Positions 51,490-59,859 are shown, numbered from the stretch's first letter. The stretch: DNA of 64,000 bases from Terrilactibacillus tamarindi (GCF_009718825.1 NZ_WNHB01000012.1:42794-106793), one strand, 5' to 3'. Program-made: numbers and translations. Notes: generated by a model not told the origin, from the letters alone.

Positions 51490-51529
51490 GCCGAGAACAC
51501 TCATGACTAAAGTCACGAGTGTTCTTGGC
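51490..51529. repeat. CACTCATGACTAAAGTCACGAG hairpin repeat, copy 2
   Basis: Long palindrome: GCCGAGAACACTCATGACT pairs with AGTCACGAGTGTTCTTGGC, four mismatches or wobbles at most. No T run, so not a simple terminator, although it lies between two convergent genes. Reverse complement contains the 22-base core seen at 40937. Confidence 0.65.
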
Positions 51530-51532
51530 TAT

Positions 51533-53446
51533 TCATAAATTTTTCAATAGTCTTAGACCATTTAATATGACAAGAATGGTACTTCCTTCATGACCGACAA
51601 CACCCAACGGTAAATTCACAATTCCTATAAAATTACTCACAACTAGTATAAGAATGACCATTAATGCAAAGGCAATATTTTCTTTAATGATGCGATTCAT
51701 CTTTTTGGAGAGTTTAACGGTATCTAATATTTTCATCAAATCATTTTTCATAAGGATAATATCCGCCGTTTCTAAAGCTGCATCAGTTCCAGCACCCATT
51801 CCAATGCCTAGATCAGCTGTAGCAAGAGCCGGTGTATCATTAATTCCGTCACCAATCATCGCAACCGATCCATATTCTTTCTTTATTTGTTTAATGGCAT
51901 TTGCTTTTTGGTCAGGCAGGCAATCGGCAATCATAGAATCTACACCGGTTTCTTTCATAATGGTTTTAGCTACTTTTTCATTATCTCCTGTCAACATTAC
52001 GGATTTTATGCCGTATTGTCTAAGTGATGCAATGGCTTCTTTGGCCGTCTGTCTGACTTGATCGTTCAGGCCTATGCATCCGATAACCTGACCGTTCCTT
52101 TCAATGAAAACCAAAGATTGATCTTCCTTTATATGAACCTCTTTGAGGAACAGATGAAGAGACACCTCATCAATAAATTTAGGATTTGCCTTTCCTATTT
52201 TGTAGTTAAACTGATCTATTTGCCCGTATACGCCATATCCGGGAACAATCTTCACATGATCTGGATTTGGGATCGTTTTGATATGTTCTTTTGCATAATC
52301 AACGATAGCGAGACCAAGAGGATGTGTTGTATGAGATTCAATAGCCGCGACATGACTTAATAGATCATCATTTGTTAATGGACTTAAATTAACAAATTGA
52401 GTAACTTTTGGTAAACCCGTTGTTAAAGTTCCTGTTTTATCAAAGGCAATAGCTTGGATTGATGCCAATTGTTGCAGATGTATGCCCCCTTTTATGAGAA
52501 TTCCATTTCGGGCTCCATTCGCTATTGCGGACAAAATAGCCGGAGTAGTCGATGCCACAAGTGCACAAGGTGATGCCACGACGAGTAATACCATACTTCG
52601 GTAGATCGTATGACTCCACGTCCAGCCAAATAAAAATGGAGGGAGGGTCAGCATTAGAGCAACAAATATAAGGACAAAAGCAACATACAGATTCTCAAAT
52701 TTTTCAATAAAAGCTTGTGCAGGAACTTTTTCGTTTTGTGCAGATTGTACGAGATGTAAGATTCTACTAAACGTTGAATCCTGACTTCGTTTGGTCACTT
52801 TAACAATTAAGTGTCCTTCTAGATTCACGGTCCCAGCCATGACTTCATCATTTACTTTTTTAAAAATGGGTATCGATTCACCTGTCATTGACGAAGCATC
52901 AATTGTGGTTTCTCCTTTTAGTATGACGCCATCTGCAGGTACGCGTTCACTAGGCTTAATTTGAATCAGATCACCAAGATTCAATTCGTTGACGGGAACA
53001 GTCGCTACTTGACCATGGTCCAATCGCTCAGCTGTTTCGGGTTGCAAGTCCATTAAAGCAGACAAGGCTTTCGAACTTTTTTCAGTTGAATAGGTTTCAA
53101 GTGCGCCACTTAAGGCAAAAATAAAAATTAAAATGGCACCTTCAAACCAATGACCTATAAAAGCTGCACCAAGAGCAGCAAAAATCATAAGCAATTCAAC
53201 GTTTAATGTTTTTTCTTTTAACGTCTCTTCAATACCTTCTTTAGCTTTTGCAAAACCGCCAATAAGGTAAGCTAAGAGAAAGAGGTACCACGGGGTTTGT
53301 GTAGACATGTGGTTGATCATGTATCCAATAAGAATCAGGATACCGCTAATAAGTGCAGCAATAAGTTCGGCGTGCCGTTTTAAAAAAGAGAGATTCATTC
53401 CGTGAAAAATTGTTGGCTGTTTCATGAGTTCGCTTTTTTCATCCAT
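51533..53446 (-). CDS. pfeT: P1B-4-type metal efflux ATPase (PfeT/ZosA-like)
   Basis: A 637-residue P-type ATPase. TGES actuator motif MTGESIP; membrane metal site SPCALV; phosphorylation motif DKTGTLT; nucleotide-domain HTTHPL; hinge GDGINDTPALA; and a final helix with HEGSTILVILNGLRLL. SPC together with HEGxT is the P1B-4 signature, as in B. subtilis PfeT (formerly ZosA/YkvW), an Fe(II) exporter. No N-terminal CxxC domain. ATG at 53446 follows GGGTGAT. A PerR-like box lies ~107 bp upstream, agreeing with peroxide/iron control. Confidence 0.92.
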   Translation of the reverse strand: MDEKSELMKQPTIFHGMNLSFLKRHAELIAALISGILILIGYMINHMSTQTPWYLFLLAYLIGGFAKAKEGIEETLKEKTLNVELLMIFAALGAAFIGHWFEGAILIFIFALSGALETYSTEKSSKALSALMDLQPETAERLDHGQVATVPVNELNLGDLIQIKPSERVPADGVILKGETTIDASSMTGESIPIFKKVNDEVMAGTVNLEGHLIVKVTKRSQDSTFSRILHLVQSAQNEKVPAQAFIEKFENLYVAFVLIFVALMLTLPPFLFGWTWSHTIYRSMVLLVVASPCALVASTTPAILSAIANGARNGILIKGGIHLQQLASIQAIAFDKTGTLTTGLPKVTQFVNLSPLTNDDLLSHVAAIESHTTHPLGLAIVDYAKEHIKTIPNPDHVKIVPGYGVYGQIDQFNYKIGKANPKFIDEVSLHLFLKEVHIKEDQSLVFIERNGQVIGCIGLNDQVRQTAKEAIASLRQYGIKSVMLTGDNEKVAKTIMKETGVDSMIADCLPDQKANAIKQIKKEYGSVAMIGDGINDTPALATADLGIGMGAGTDAALETADIILMKNDLMKILDTVKLSKKMNRIIKENIAFALMVILILVVSNFIGIVNLPLGVVGHEGSTILVILNGLRLLKNL

Positions 53447-53508
53447 TAGTATCACCCAATCATTTTAATTGATAAAGATAATCAACTTCAATTCCCTGAA
53501 AAACTCGA

Positions 53509-53536
53509 AATGCTGCCGCAAAGATGCGACAGCATT
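53509..53536 (-). promoter_or_regulatory. Strong hairpin in the pfeT leader
   Basis: AATGCTGTCGCA / TGCGGCAGCATT with a four-base loop on the minus strand, then TCGAGTTTTT. It sits between the PerR-like box and the pfeT start, so it may act as an attenuator. Confidence 0.45.
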
Positions 53537-53552
53537 GGAAAAGTAAAATAAA

Positions 53553-53567
53553 TTATAATGATTATTA
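53553..53567. promoter_or_regulatory. PerR/Fur-type box upstream of pfeT
   Basis: TTATAATGATTATTA matches the PerR consensus TTATAATNATTATAA at 13 of 14 defined positions. The B. subtilis orthologue is PerR-repressed and Fur-activated. Confidence 0.7.
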
Positions 53568-53688
53568 AATTTGAATGAGTTTATAATAACACAACGACAT
53601 CAAATGTAAAGGATAAACATCACAGATTAATAGATCACTTAATACAAGCATAAACATATAAAAAATTGCTGAGAAAAGGATGTAAACA

Positions 53689-54147
53689 TTGATACATATT
53701 ATTAAAGAGAGATGGATGCGTTTTATCGAATTATTATTCGACACGTACATCGCCATTTTACTCTACGTGACCTTATTTACTTTTAATCATTACACTTATG
53801 GCAAATCGGTTAATTTAGTTCTATTTAATAGCATTCATTTCATGTTTGATACAGGAAATGTCGTTCTTATATTAAAAAATGTTGTTGGCAATATTGGCTT
53901 ATTTGTTCCCTTCGGCTTCATGGTTCCTTTTTTATATCATAAGCTAAGGCCATTATATATGTGCTTGTTTCTATCGAGTTTTTTTAGCTCATCTATCGAA
54001 ATATGTCAGTATCTATTCGCTGAGAGGATCTTTGATGTAGATGATATTGCATTAAATACAATAGGGGCTGGTATGGGATGGTTCCTCTATTATTCCTCGG
54101 TAAAACTATATGATTTAGTCTTCAAATCCAAAATAGACACACAGTGA
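53689..54147 (+). CDS. VanZ family membrane protein
   Basis: A 152-residue protein with four hydrophobic segments and the VanZ hallmark GNIGLFVPFGFMVPFL, and later SIEICQYLF plus FDVDDIALNTIGAGMGW. VanZ-like proteins confer low-level teicoplanin resistance in some hosts; in most genomes their role is unknown. TTG at 53689 has AAAGGATG upstream; an ATG 27 bases later is the alternative. A weak GACACACA / TGTGTGTC hairpin follows (54136-54164). Confidence 0.88.
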   Translation: MIHIIKERWMRFIELLFDTYIAILLYVTLFTFNHYTYGKSVNLVLFNSIHFMFDTGNVVLILKNVVGNIGLFVPFGFMVPFLYHKLRPLYMCLFLSSFFSSSIEICQYLFAERIFDVDDIALNTIGAGMGWFLYYSSVKLYDLVFKSKIDTQ

Positions 54148-54192
54148 ACGAGACATTGTGTGTCTGTTAGATTTTATAAGAATTAAACCGTT

Positions 54193-54218
54193 CTTATCAT
54201 TTGGTATCTTTTTGAACA
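54193..54218 (-). repeat. Solo MITE end at the 3' end of a thioredoxin-like gene
   Basis: CTTATCATTTGGT, three variable bases, then TTTTTGAACA matches the right end of the element at 40222-40248 in all but two positions. It overlaps the last six codons and stop of the gene ending at 54197. Confidence 0.55.
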
Positions 54219-54655
54219 TTCTCTAAAACTCGATTGACTCTTTTTTCAAGCATCTTCATCCCACTCCCACCAGCTTGAAAATGACGAAGTTTTCCTTCAG
54301 CATCAAAAACGTAATAGGCGGGTACATATTGATTATCGAAAGCATCAGCTAATTTATGTTCATTATCAACAAAGATGGGTTGAGTGATATCATATGTTTC
54401 AGCATTTTCTTTGACAAGGTCTAACGGTAGATCGTTCTCTGAACGTGGCATATGAACAGCTACGATGTTTAATTCATCTTTGTATTTGTCTCGAAACTCG
54501 TTCACTTTTGGCATCGCTTCTTTGCATAAATGACAGCTGACCGACCAAAAGTGAATCAGCGTTGGTTTAGTCCCAATTAAATCGTTTTTGGATACCTCAC
54601 CATTAACCCAATTTGTAGCACCGGTTAACTCTGGCATTTCATCTCGTAATTTCAT
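54197..54655 (-). CDS. TlpA/ResA-like thiol-disulfide oxidoreductase, cytosolic
   Basis: A 152-residue thioredoxin-fold protein with the AhpC/TSA-Redoxin layout: HFWSVSCHLCKEAMPKV carries the CxxC site (CHLC), and the cis-proline is in YVPAYYVFD. No signal peptide or anchor, so it is likely cytosolic or a bacilliredoxin-like helper. The final residues VQKDTK and the stop codon are encoded by sequence matching the end of a MITE-like repeat. AAGGAG site. It lies 28 bp after the MFS gene on the same strand, so the two may be cotranscribed. Confidence 0.88.
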   Translation of the reverse strand: MKLRDEMPELTGATNWVNGEVSKNDLIGTKPTLIHFWSVSCHLCKEAMPKVNEFRDKYKDELNIVAVHMPRSENDLPLDLVKENAETYDITQPIFVDNEHKLADAFDNQYVPAYYVFDAEGKLRHFQAGGSGMKMLEKRVNRVLENVQKDTK

Positions 54656-54682
54656 CGTTTACCACTCCTTAATATAGAAAAA

Positions 54683-55894
54683 CTAAGTATTTGAGTCAAT
54701 CTGTTCTAGATAATTATTATTCCCAACTTTTTTTGTTCTACCGGATATGAACATTGATACGCAAATGATCATCATCATTCCAGCAATTCCATACAAAAAG
54801 CTACCATTTGGAACATACTTAATGAGAAAACCCCCAACGAGCGGCCCTGTCATACTGCCAAGGCTAAAACTGATTCCTGCTAAGATGTTTGCGAGTGGAA
54901 TGAAAGAAGGTTTTAAGATATCACTTAAATAAGTCATTCCCATTGAGAATAATGAACCCACGAGCATTCCTGAAATAAAGAAGGTGATAAGTAGGGCAAG
55001 AACAGAGTGCGATAGTATAGCACTAATGATAAACGTGCAGGCACCAAGAGAAGTAACGATAAGTATGAGTACACGTCTCCCAATTTTATCCCCTATGCTC
55101 CCAAGTGGAACTTGTGTAAGCAAGCTTCCTAATACAAAAGTTGGTAATATTATTGAAATATCGCGTAGGTTTAATCCCTGACGTAAGGCAAACACTGGGA
55201 AATTGCTATTCATAGAAGCTTCAAGAAAACCATACGTAAACGTGACCACAAGGCCAGACCATGCGACTGACAAGATTTTTTTGTGCCTATAAAAGTAATT
55301 TTTCTCATGACTTTTTTTCGGAACAAATTTCTCGGGAAAGTCATTTTTAATAAATAACATCGGTATGAAAAAGAGTAGGCAGCTGAATCCTGCGATAAGG
55401 AATGGTGCGTAAAGACCTAAGGATAGTGAACTGGCTATCAGTGGACCAATCGCAAATCCAAGCCCATAACTTAAGCCGTAGAAGGCAATATTTCGCCCTT
55501 TTTTCTCCTTTGGACTCGATACAGTAATCCAAACTTGGGCTGCAAAATGTAGCATGTTGTCGCCAAGACCAATAATCATTCTTAATGCAAACCAGAACCA
55601 AAAGTAAGACCAAATTGGAAAGAGAAAAATGGGAATAAGCGTTAGTAACAATCCTAAAAGAAGCATGGGCTTATATCCATATTTATTTGTAGGCTTTTCA
55701 ATTAGTGGTGCTGCTAGTAATACACCAATGTATAAACTCATCGCATTAAATCCATTTAACGCCGATGATAAGCCTTGGTTCTCCAATAAAATGGAAAGGG
55801 TGGTCATGAGCATGCCTTGTGACATTCCTGAGATAAAGACTGATCCAATAAGCAGAATAAAACGAAATAATCGATAAGATGATGTATGTGTCAT
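54683..55894 (-). CDS. MFS transporter (YfkF-like)
   Basis: A 403-residue, twelve-helix MFS protein. The helix 2-3 loop reads KPTNKYGYKPML, a degenerate motif A, while the second-half loop GSIGDKIGRRVL is a good match. Overall it resembles B. subtilis YfkF, and its location between YfkH- and YfkD-like genes agrees. ATG at 55894 overlaps the stop of a 13-residue leader frame, the only one with a good ribosome site nearby. Substrate unknown. Confidence 0.85.
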   Translation of the reverse strand: MTHTSSYRLFRFILLIGSVFISGMSQGMLMTTLSILLENQGLSSALNGFNAMSLYIGVLLAAPLIEKPTNKYGYKPMLLLGLLLTLIPIFLFPIWSYFWFWFALRMIIGLGDNMLHFAAQVWITVSSPKEKKGRNIAFYGLSYGLGFAIGPLIASSLSLGLYAPFLIAGFSCLLFFIPMLFIKNDFPEKFVPKKSHEKNYFYRHKKILSVAWSGLVVTFTYGFLEASMNSNFPVFALRQGLNLRDISIILPTFVLGSLLTQVPLGSIGDKIGRRVLILIVTSLGACTFIISAILSHSVLALLITFFISGMLVGSLFSMGMTYLSDILKPSFIPLANILAGISFSLGSMTGPLVGGFLIKYVPNGSFLYGIAGMMMIICVSMFISGRTKKVGNNNYLEQIDSNT

Positions 55895-55932
55895 GTTGTA
55901 TTTTCGTGACAACTTTGAAGCATTTTTTCCAA
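55891..55932 (-). CDS. 13-residue leader peptide overlapping MFS start
   Basis: TTG-initiated frame MEKMLQSCHENTT, with AGGTGA five bases upstream. Its TGA shares bases with the MFS ATG (ATGA). An 8-bp inverted repeat GTGACAAC / GTTGTCAC encloses most of it and would pair with the ribosome site, so it may regulate translation of the pump. Inferred from layout only. Confidence 0.4.
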   Translation of the reverse strand: MEKMLQSCHENTT

Positions 55933-55973
55933 TGTTGTCACCTAATCTCCTTGTTTAATTTGTTTTAAAAATA

Positions 55974-56005
55974 GATCATACAGATCAATGATCATACAGA
56001 TCAAT
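55974..56005. repeat. Perfect tandem duplication of a 16-bp motif
   Basis: GATCATACAGATCAAT twice in immediate succession, in the promoter region shared by the divergent MFS and OsmC genes. Could be a double operator. Confidence 0.6.
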
Positions 56006-56095
56006 TACTTGATTCAATCCCTACATTATTATACAAATAAAATGATTGGAAATCAGCTAATAAGAATGAAGATCTGTCATGGAAAGGTGATATAG

Positions 56096-56473
56096 ATGGA
56101 GTTTAATATAACGGAAAATGGCATTAAAACAGAGACAGGATACGGTGAATTGGTCATTTCAGGTGATGAAACGTATGGTTTTCGACCTTATCAACTCATG
56201 ATTGCGTCATTAGCAGGATGCAGTGCCTCTGTGATGCGAAAGATATTTTCGAAAAAGAAATTAAAGATAGAAGAGATGACGATTCGAGCAGATGTAACTC
56301 GAGAAGAAGTGGAACCAAAGAAAATTGAAAAAGTACATCTTCATTTTCTCATTAAAGGGGATAATTTAGAAGGTAAAATGGACCGAATATTAGCTTTGAC
56401 AAGGAAATACTGTTCGATGGTTCAATCTGTAGAAAAACAAATTGAAGTAGTTGAAACATACGAACTTATATAA
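56096..56473 (+). CDS. OsmC family protein (YhfA-like)
   Basis: A 125-residue OsmC-fold protein. The two redox cysteines typical of the family are in ASLAGCSAS and LTRKYCSMVQSV. It may be a thiol peroxidase or a cysteine-based stress protein; members such as YhfA are uncharacterised. AAAGGTGAT site before ATG. Divergent from the YfkF-like/TlpA-like pair; together with pfeT and PfpI this part of the window has several oxidative-stress genes. Confidence 0.88.
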   Translation: MEFNITENGIKTETGYGELVISGDETYGFRPYQLMIASLAGCSASVMRKIFSKKKLKIEEMTIRADVTREEVEPKKIEKVHLHFLIKGDNLEGKMDRILALTRKYCSMVQSVEKQIEVVETYELI

Positions 56474-56495
56474 TATGCCTGAATCAGCCTGTTTT

Positions 56496-56533
56496 TTTAA
56501 AAAAGAAAGCCTAGCAAATGCCTGCTAGGCTTA
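56496..56533 (-). terminator. Terminator between OsmC and nitrilase genes
   Basis: AAGCCTAGCA / TGCTAGGCTT with a six-base loop; the T run (CTTTCTTTTTT) is on the minus strand. On the plus strand it lies after osmC as well. Confidence 0.6.
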
Positions 56534-56540
56534 ACAAATG

Positions 56541-56699
56541 TTTATCCCGCCTTAACGGCAAGTAAAGACCCCCACCTCAAGATTCTGAGTATTCAAAGGT
56601 AGATAGGTGGGGGATCAACTGCCCGTAAAGGCCCGATTGGTTCAGCTAACCCTCAGTGGGGGATGAAGAAAACCCCCACTGAGGGAAGTTTCACTTTAT
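56541..56699 (+). repeat. TTTAT-flanked palindromic element, copy 3 (full length)
   Basis: Same ends and hairpins as copies 1 and 2. The right-hand stem is CCCTCAGTGGGGG / CCCCCACTGAGGG, again with compensated change relative to copy 1. It lies just after the mtnU stop codon, on the opposite strand's downstream side. Confidence 0.9.
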
Positions 56700-56713
56700 G
56701 AATCCGTATGAAG

Positions 56714-57490
56714 TTAATAAAGTTCGGGTCTTCTATCTTCAAATACGGGAATACGCGTACGAATTTGATCTAATTCATCAAGATCAATATCGCCTGTGAC
56801 AATCGCTTCATCTTCGCCGCCTTCAGCAATAATTTCACCCCACGGATTAATGATGAGGGAGTGTCCAAAAAAAGTATTATTTGGATCTTTGCCCGTACGG
56901 TTACAAGCGACAACATAAGCTTGATTTTCAATAGCCCGGCAGATGAGCAGTGTACGCCAATGATCTAAACGGGGATTAGGCCATTCAGCAGAGACAAAGA
57001 GGACTTTAGCTCCACTCACGACATGTTTTCTTAACCACTCCGTGAACCGAATGTCATAGCAGATAAATCCTGCACATGGCGTGCCATCTAGGTTGAAATG
57101 GCCTTCTTTTCGCCCTGCTGCAAGGAATTTTTCTTCATTCATTAAACGAAATAAATGGACTTTATCATAATCACTGACTAAATCACCTTGTCGGTTAAAA
57201 ATAAGTTGTGTGTTGGTCACATTATCAGCATTTTTCTTAGCGATTGACCCTGCAATAATATTAACATCGTATTTTTTAGCTAAAGAACTTATAAAATCAC
57301 ATGTCTCTTTAGCATCAGGATCTGCAATTTCATCTAAACGTTCCAGATCATAAGCTGTTGTCCAAAGTTCAGGAAGAATGATCACATCAGGTTTATCAGC
57401 CATAGCCTTGTCGATTAAGGAATGAACTTTTTTAAAATTTGCTTTCGGGTCTCCAAAGACAATGTCATATTGGATAAGTGCACATTTCAT
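56714..57490 (-). CDS. mtnU: Carbon-nitrogen hydrolase, omega-amidase-like (MtnU)
   Basis: A 258-residue nitrilase-superfamily protein with the complete Glu-Lys-Cys triad: Glu in VIILPELWTT, Lys in DYDKVHLFRL, Cys in GFICYDIRFTEW. B. subtilis MtnU (YkrU) has this length and lies divergent from the MtnE aminotransferase, as here. It likely deamidates the alpha-ketoglutaramate or ketomethionine-linked amide produced by glutamine transamination in methionine salvage. AAAGGAG site before ATG. Confidence 0.9.
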   Translation of the reverse strand: MKCALIQYDIVFGDPKANFKKVHSLIDKAMADKPDVIILPELWTTAYDLERLDEIADPDAKETCDFISSLAKKYDVNIIAGSIAKKNADNVTNTQLIFNRQGDLVSDYDKVHLFRLMNEEKFLAAGRKEGHFNLDGTPCAGFICYDIRFTEWLRKHVVSGAKVLFVSAEWPNPRLDHWRTLLICRAIENQAYVVACNRTGKDPNNTFFGHSLIINPWGEIIAEGGEDEAIVTGDIDLDELDQIRTRIPVFEDRRPELY

Positions 57491-57729
57491 ATAAAAAATC
57501 TCCTTTAAGAAATTGAGTTTTTAGCTCGTTCATCATGTTAATCTGTTTGTTTCTAGTGCTTATAAAGGTATTATAATGTTTTTTTAAAGTTAGATGTATG
57601 ATTCTTTCTTAATATTATTTTCAATTGTATTAAGATAGGATGATTTTTGAGAATTTATACGATAAAATAGGACTTAATCAATCGTAATTATTGTCTTCTT
57701 CAATATTTAATGAAAGCGGTGAATGTAAT

Positions 57730-58914
57730 TTGAATTTTCCTCAGTCAGACGCTCTTAATCGGTTACCTAAGCAATTTTTTGCTGGGCTTGTCCAAAAAGT
57801 CAATCGAGTGATAGCTGAAGGTCACGATGTCATAAATTTGGGTCAAGGGAACCCTGATCAACCTACACCAGATCATATCGTCGAAGCGTTAAAAGAATCA
57901 GCTGGAAACCCTGAATTCCACAAATATTCGCCTTTTCAAGGTTTCTCATTTCTTAAACAGGCCATAAGTACATTCTACAAAAGAGAGTATGATGTTGATA
58001 TTGATCCAGAGTCTGAAGTGGCGATATTATTTGGATCGAAAACCGGACTCGTAGAAATTACGCAATGTTTACTTAACCCAGGAGAGACAGTATTGATGCC
58101 CGATCCCGGCTATCCAGATTATTTATCTGGTATGGCAATGGCGAATGTAAATATTGAGTTCATGCCTCTTCTAGAAAAAAATGCTTTTCTTCCGGATTAC
58201 AGCCAATTATCAGATGACATTCTAAACAAAGCAAAATTAATGTTTTTGAATTACCCAAATAACCCGACATCGGCTACAGCGACTAATGAATTTTTTGAAC
58301 AAACCATTGAAGTAGCTAAAGCTAGAAAAATTTGTGTATTACATGATTTTGCGTACGGTGCAATCGGTTTTGATGGAGAAAAACCGCGTAGTTTTTTACA
58401 AACAGAAGGTGCTAAAGAAGTCGGGATTGAAATGTATACCTTATCCAAAACTTACAATATGGCAGGCTGGCGTGTTGGTTTTGCTTTGGGAAATAAAAGT
58501 GTGATAAAAGCACTCAACCTGGTACAAGATCATTATTACGTAAGTCTGTTCGGAGCCATTCAGAAGGCAAGTTGTGAAGCTCTTCTTGGACCACAAGATT
58601 GCGTCAATGAATTAGTGGCACGTTATGAAACAAGACGGAATGCCTTTATGGATGCAATACATGAGATTGGTTGGAAAGCAGATGCTCCTAAAGGTTCTTT
58701 CTTTGTCTGGCTTCCTGTTCCAGCAGGATATACTTCTGAGTCCTTTGCAGACTTACTACTTGAAAAAGCCCACGTTATGGTCGCACCAGGTATTGGATTT
58801 GGAAAGATGGGTGAAGGTTACGTTCGTGTCGGGTTATTAAATGAACCAGACCGTCTTGTTGAAGCCGCTAAACGTATCGGTGCCCTTAATCTTTTTAAGA
58901 AACCTGTAAAATAA
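57730..58914 (+). CDS. mtnE: Methionine-salvage aminotransferase MtnE
   Basis: A 394-residue class I/II aminotransferase. LPKQFFAGLVQKVNRVIAEG, NLGQGNPDQPTPDHIVEAL and the PLP lysine in YTLSKTYNMAGWRVGFALGN closely follow B. subtilis MtnE (YkrV). It transaminates 2-keto-4-methylthiobutyrate to methionine. TTG at 57730 with GGTGA upstream agrees with the family N-terminus. No S-box riboswitch or other mtn genes were seen here, unlike the B. subtilis locus. Confidence 0.92.
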   Translation: MNFPQSDALNRLPKQFFAGLVQKVNRVIAEGHDVINLGQGNPDQPTPDHIVEALKESAGNPEFHKYSPFQGFSFLKQAISTFYKREYDVDIDPESEVAILFGSKTGLVEITQCLLNPGETVLMPDPGYPDYLSGMAMANVNIEFMPLLEKNAFLPDYSQLSDDILNKAKLMFLNYPNNPTSATATNEFFEQTIEVAKARKICVLHDFAYGAIGFDGEKPRSFLQTEGAKEVGIEMYTLSKTYNMAGWRVGFALGNKSVIKALNLVQDHYYVSLFGAIQKASCEALLGPQDCVNELVARYETRRNAFMDAIHEIGWKADAPKGSFFVWLPVPAGYTSESFADLLLEKAHVMVAPGIGFGKMGEGYVRVGLLNEPDRLVEAAKRIGALNLFKKPVK

Positions 58915-58939
58915 CATAGTGATTCGATATCGTTGATAG

Positions 58940-58980
58940 CAGCAAACACGTTTATATACGTTATTTGCTGTTTTTTTTTT
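58940..58980 (+). terminator. Terminator after mtnE
   Basis: CAGCAAA-CA-CGT / ACG-TTA-TTTGCTG stem-loop followed by ten T. Confidence 0.85.
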
Positions 58981-59073
58981 GCCTATTTTAAATAGTGATG
59001 GTAAGCTCTTCATCATTTCTTGGATAATTTAACTTGAATCAGAAAAAAATAAAGAAAAAAGGAGGTCAACAAC

Positions 59074-59859
59074 TTGAAACAGTTGATATTAGCGCTCGGG
59101 TTATGTTTACTTTTTACACCGACTACACTTGCGAAAGAAGGCCATCATCCACAGCAGCCAAGCTTTCAAACACCAAATTCCGCAGTTGATATATCAAAAG
59201 AAAATACGTATCCAAATCCAGACCAATCGGCACCGGAACTTCAGCCAAGTGGATTAACAAAAGAATTATTAAAAACATCCAAAGTTAAAATAGAAAACCC
59301 TATGTTAATAAAGTATTTAAATGAGTCTACCATTCATCCGTCCAAATTCTCTATCGGTTATCATGCTCATATTTATTTAGGTAAATGGGCTTTGTCATAT
59401 AAATCAAGTAAAGTGTCGATTAACTGGGAGTATAAAAAAATAAATGATTCCTCGCTAGATGCCAGAGGAAGTGAAGGACAACAAGAATTTAAATATACTC
59501 AGGAATCGAATTCGAAAGTAACGGGAGGTTTAACTGCCAAAGTTCCGAACCAAGAAGGGGTCAAGGGCTTAATGATGGCACATGCCTCTAAGAAAACCGA
59601 TCTCCCATTAGCCTTTTCAACCGTAGTTGGTAAGGGAACAAAGATTGATCGTTTATATCATGTCCAACCTAAGAAAATGGCTCATCTCTACGGATATGTC
59701 CCAGCTGTTAATGAAAAAGGGACCATTTTCTATGGGGAAGTCTTTCTCGTGTTAAAAGGTGGCAAGAAATGGATTGAAGTAAAAAATGTTGAACAACAAG
59801 GAATAGGAGCTTGGATCCCAATTCAAGATCATGTGTCGTTAAGGTACGTTTCGAATTAA
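59074..59859 (+). CDS. yfkD: YfkD-family exported protein
   Basis: A 261-residue protein with a signal peptide (KQLILALGLCLLFTPTTLAK). The rest is a single soluble domain with IGYHAHIYLGKWALSYKS, SKVSINWEYKKIN and LYGYVPAVNEKGTIFYGEVF, typical of the YfkD family of Bacillaceae, whose molecular role is unknown. TTG start with AAGGAGGT. In B. subtilis yfkD is followed by yfjT and pdaA, exactly as here. Confidence 0.88.
   Translation: MKQLILALGLCLLFTPTTLAKEGHHPQQPSFQTPNSAVDISKENTYPNPDQSAPELQPSGLTKELLKTSKVKIENPMLIKYLNESTIHPSKFSIGYHAHIYLGKWALSYKSSKVSINWEYKKINDSSLDARGSEGQQEFKYTQESNSKVTGGLTAKVPNQEGVKGLMMAHASKKTDLPLAFSTVVGKGTKIDRLYHVQPKKMAHLYGYVPAVNEKGTIFYGEVFLVLKGGKKWIEVKNVEQQGIGAWIPIQDHVSLRYVSN

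Noticed and set aside
51654..52061. 135-codon plus-strand frame opposite the P1B ATPase
   Set aside because: It is the antisense shadow of the ATPase hinge and phosphorylation domains.
57491..57729. S-box (SAM-I) riboswitch between mtnU and mtnE
   Set aside because: None of the conserved S-box blocks occurs on either strand.
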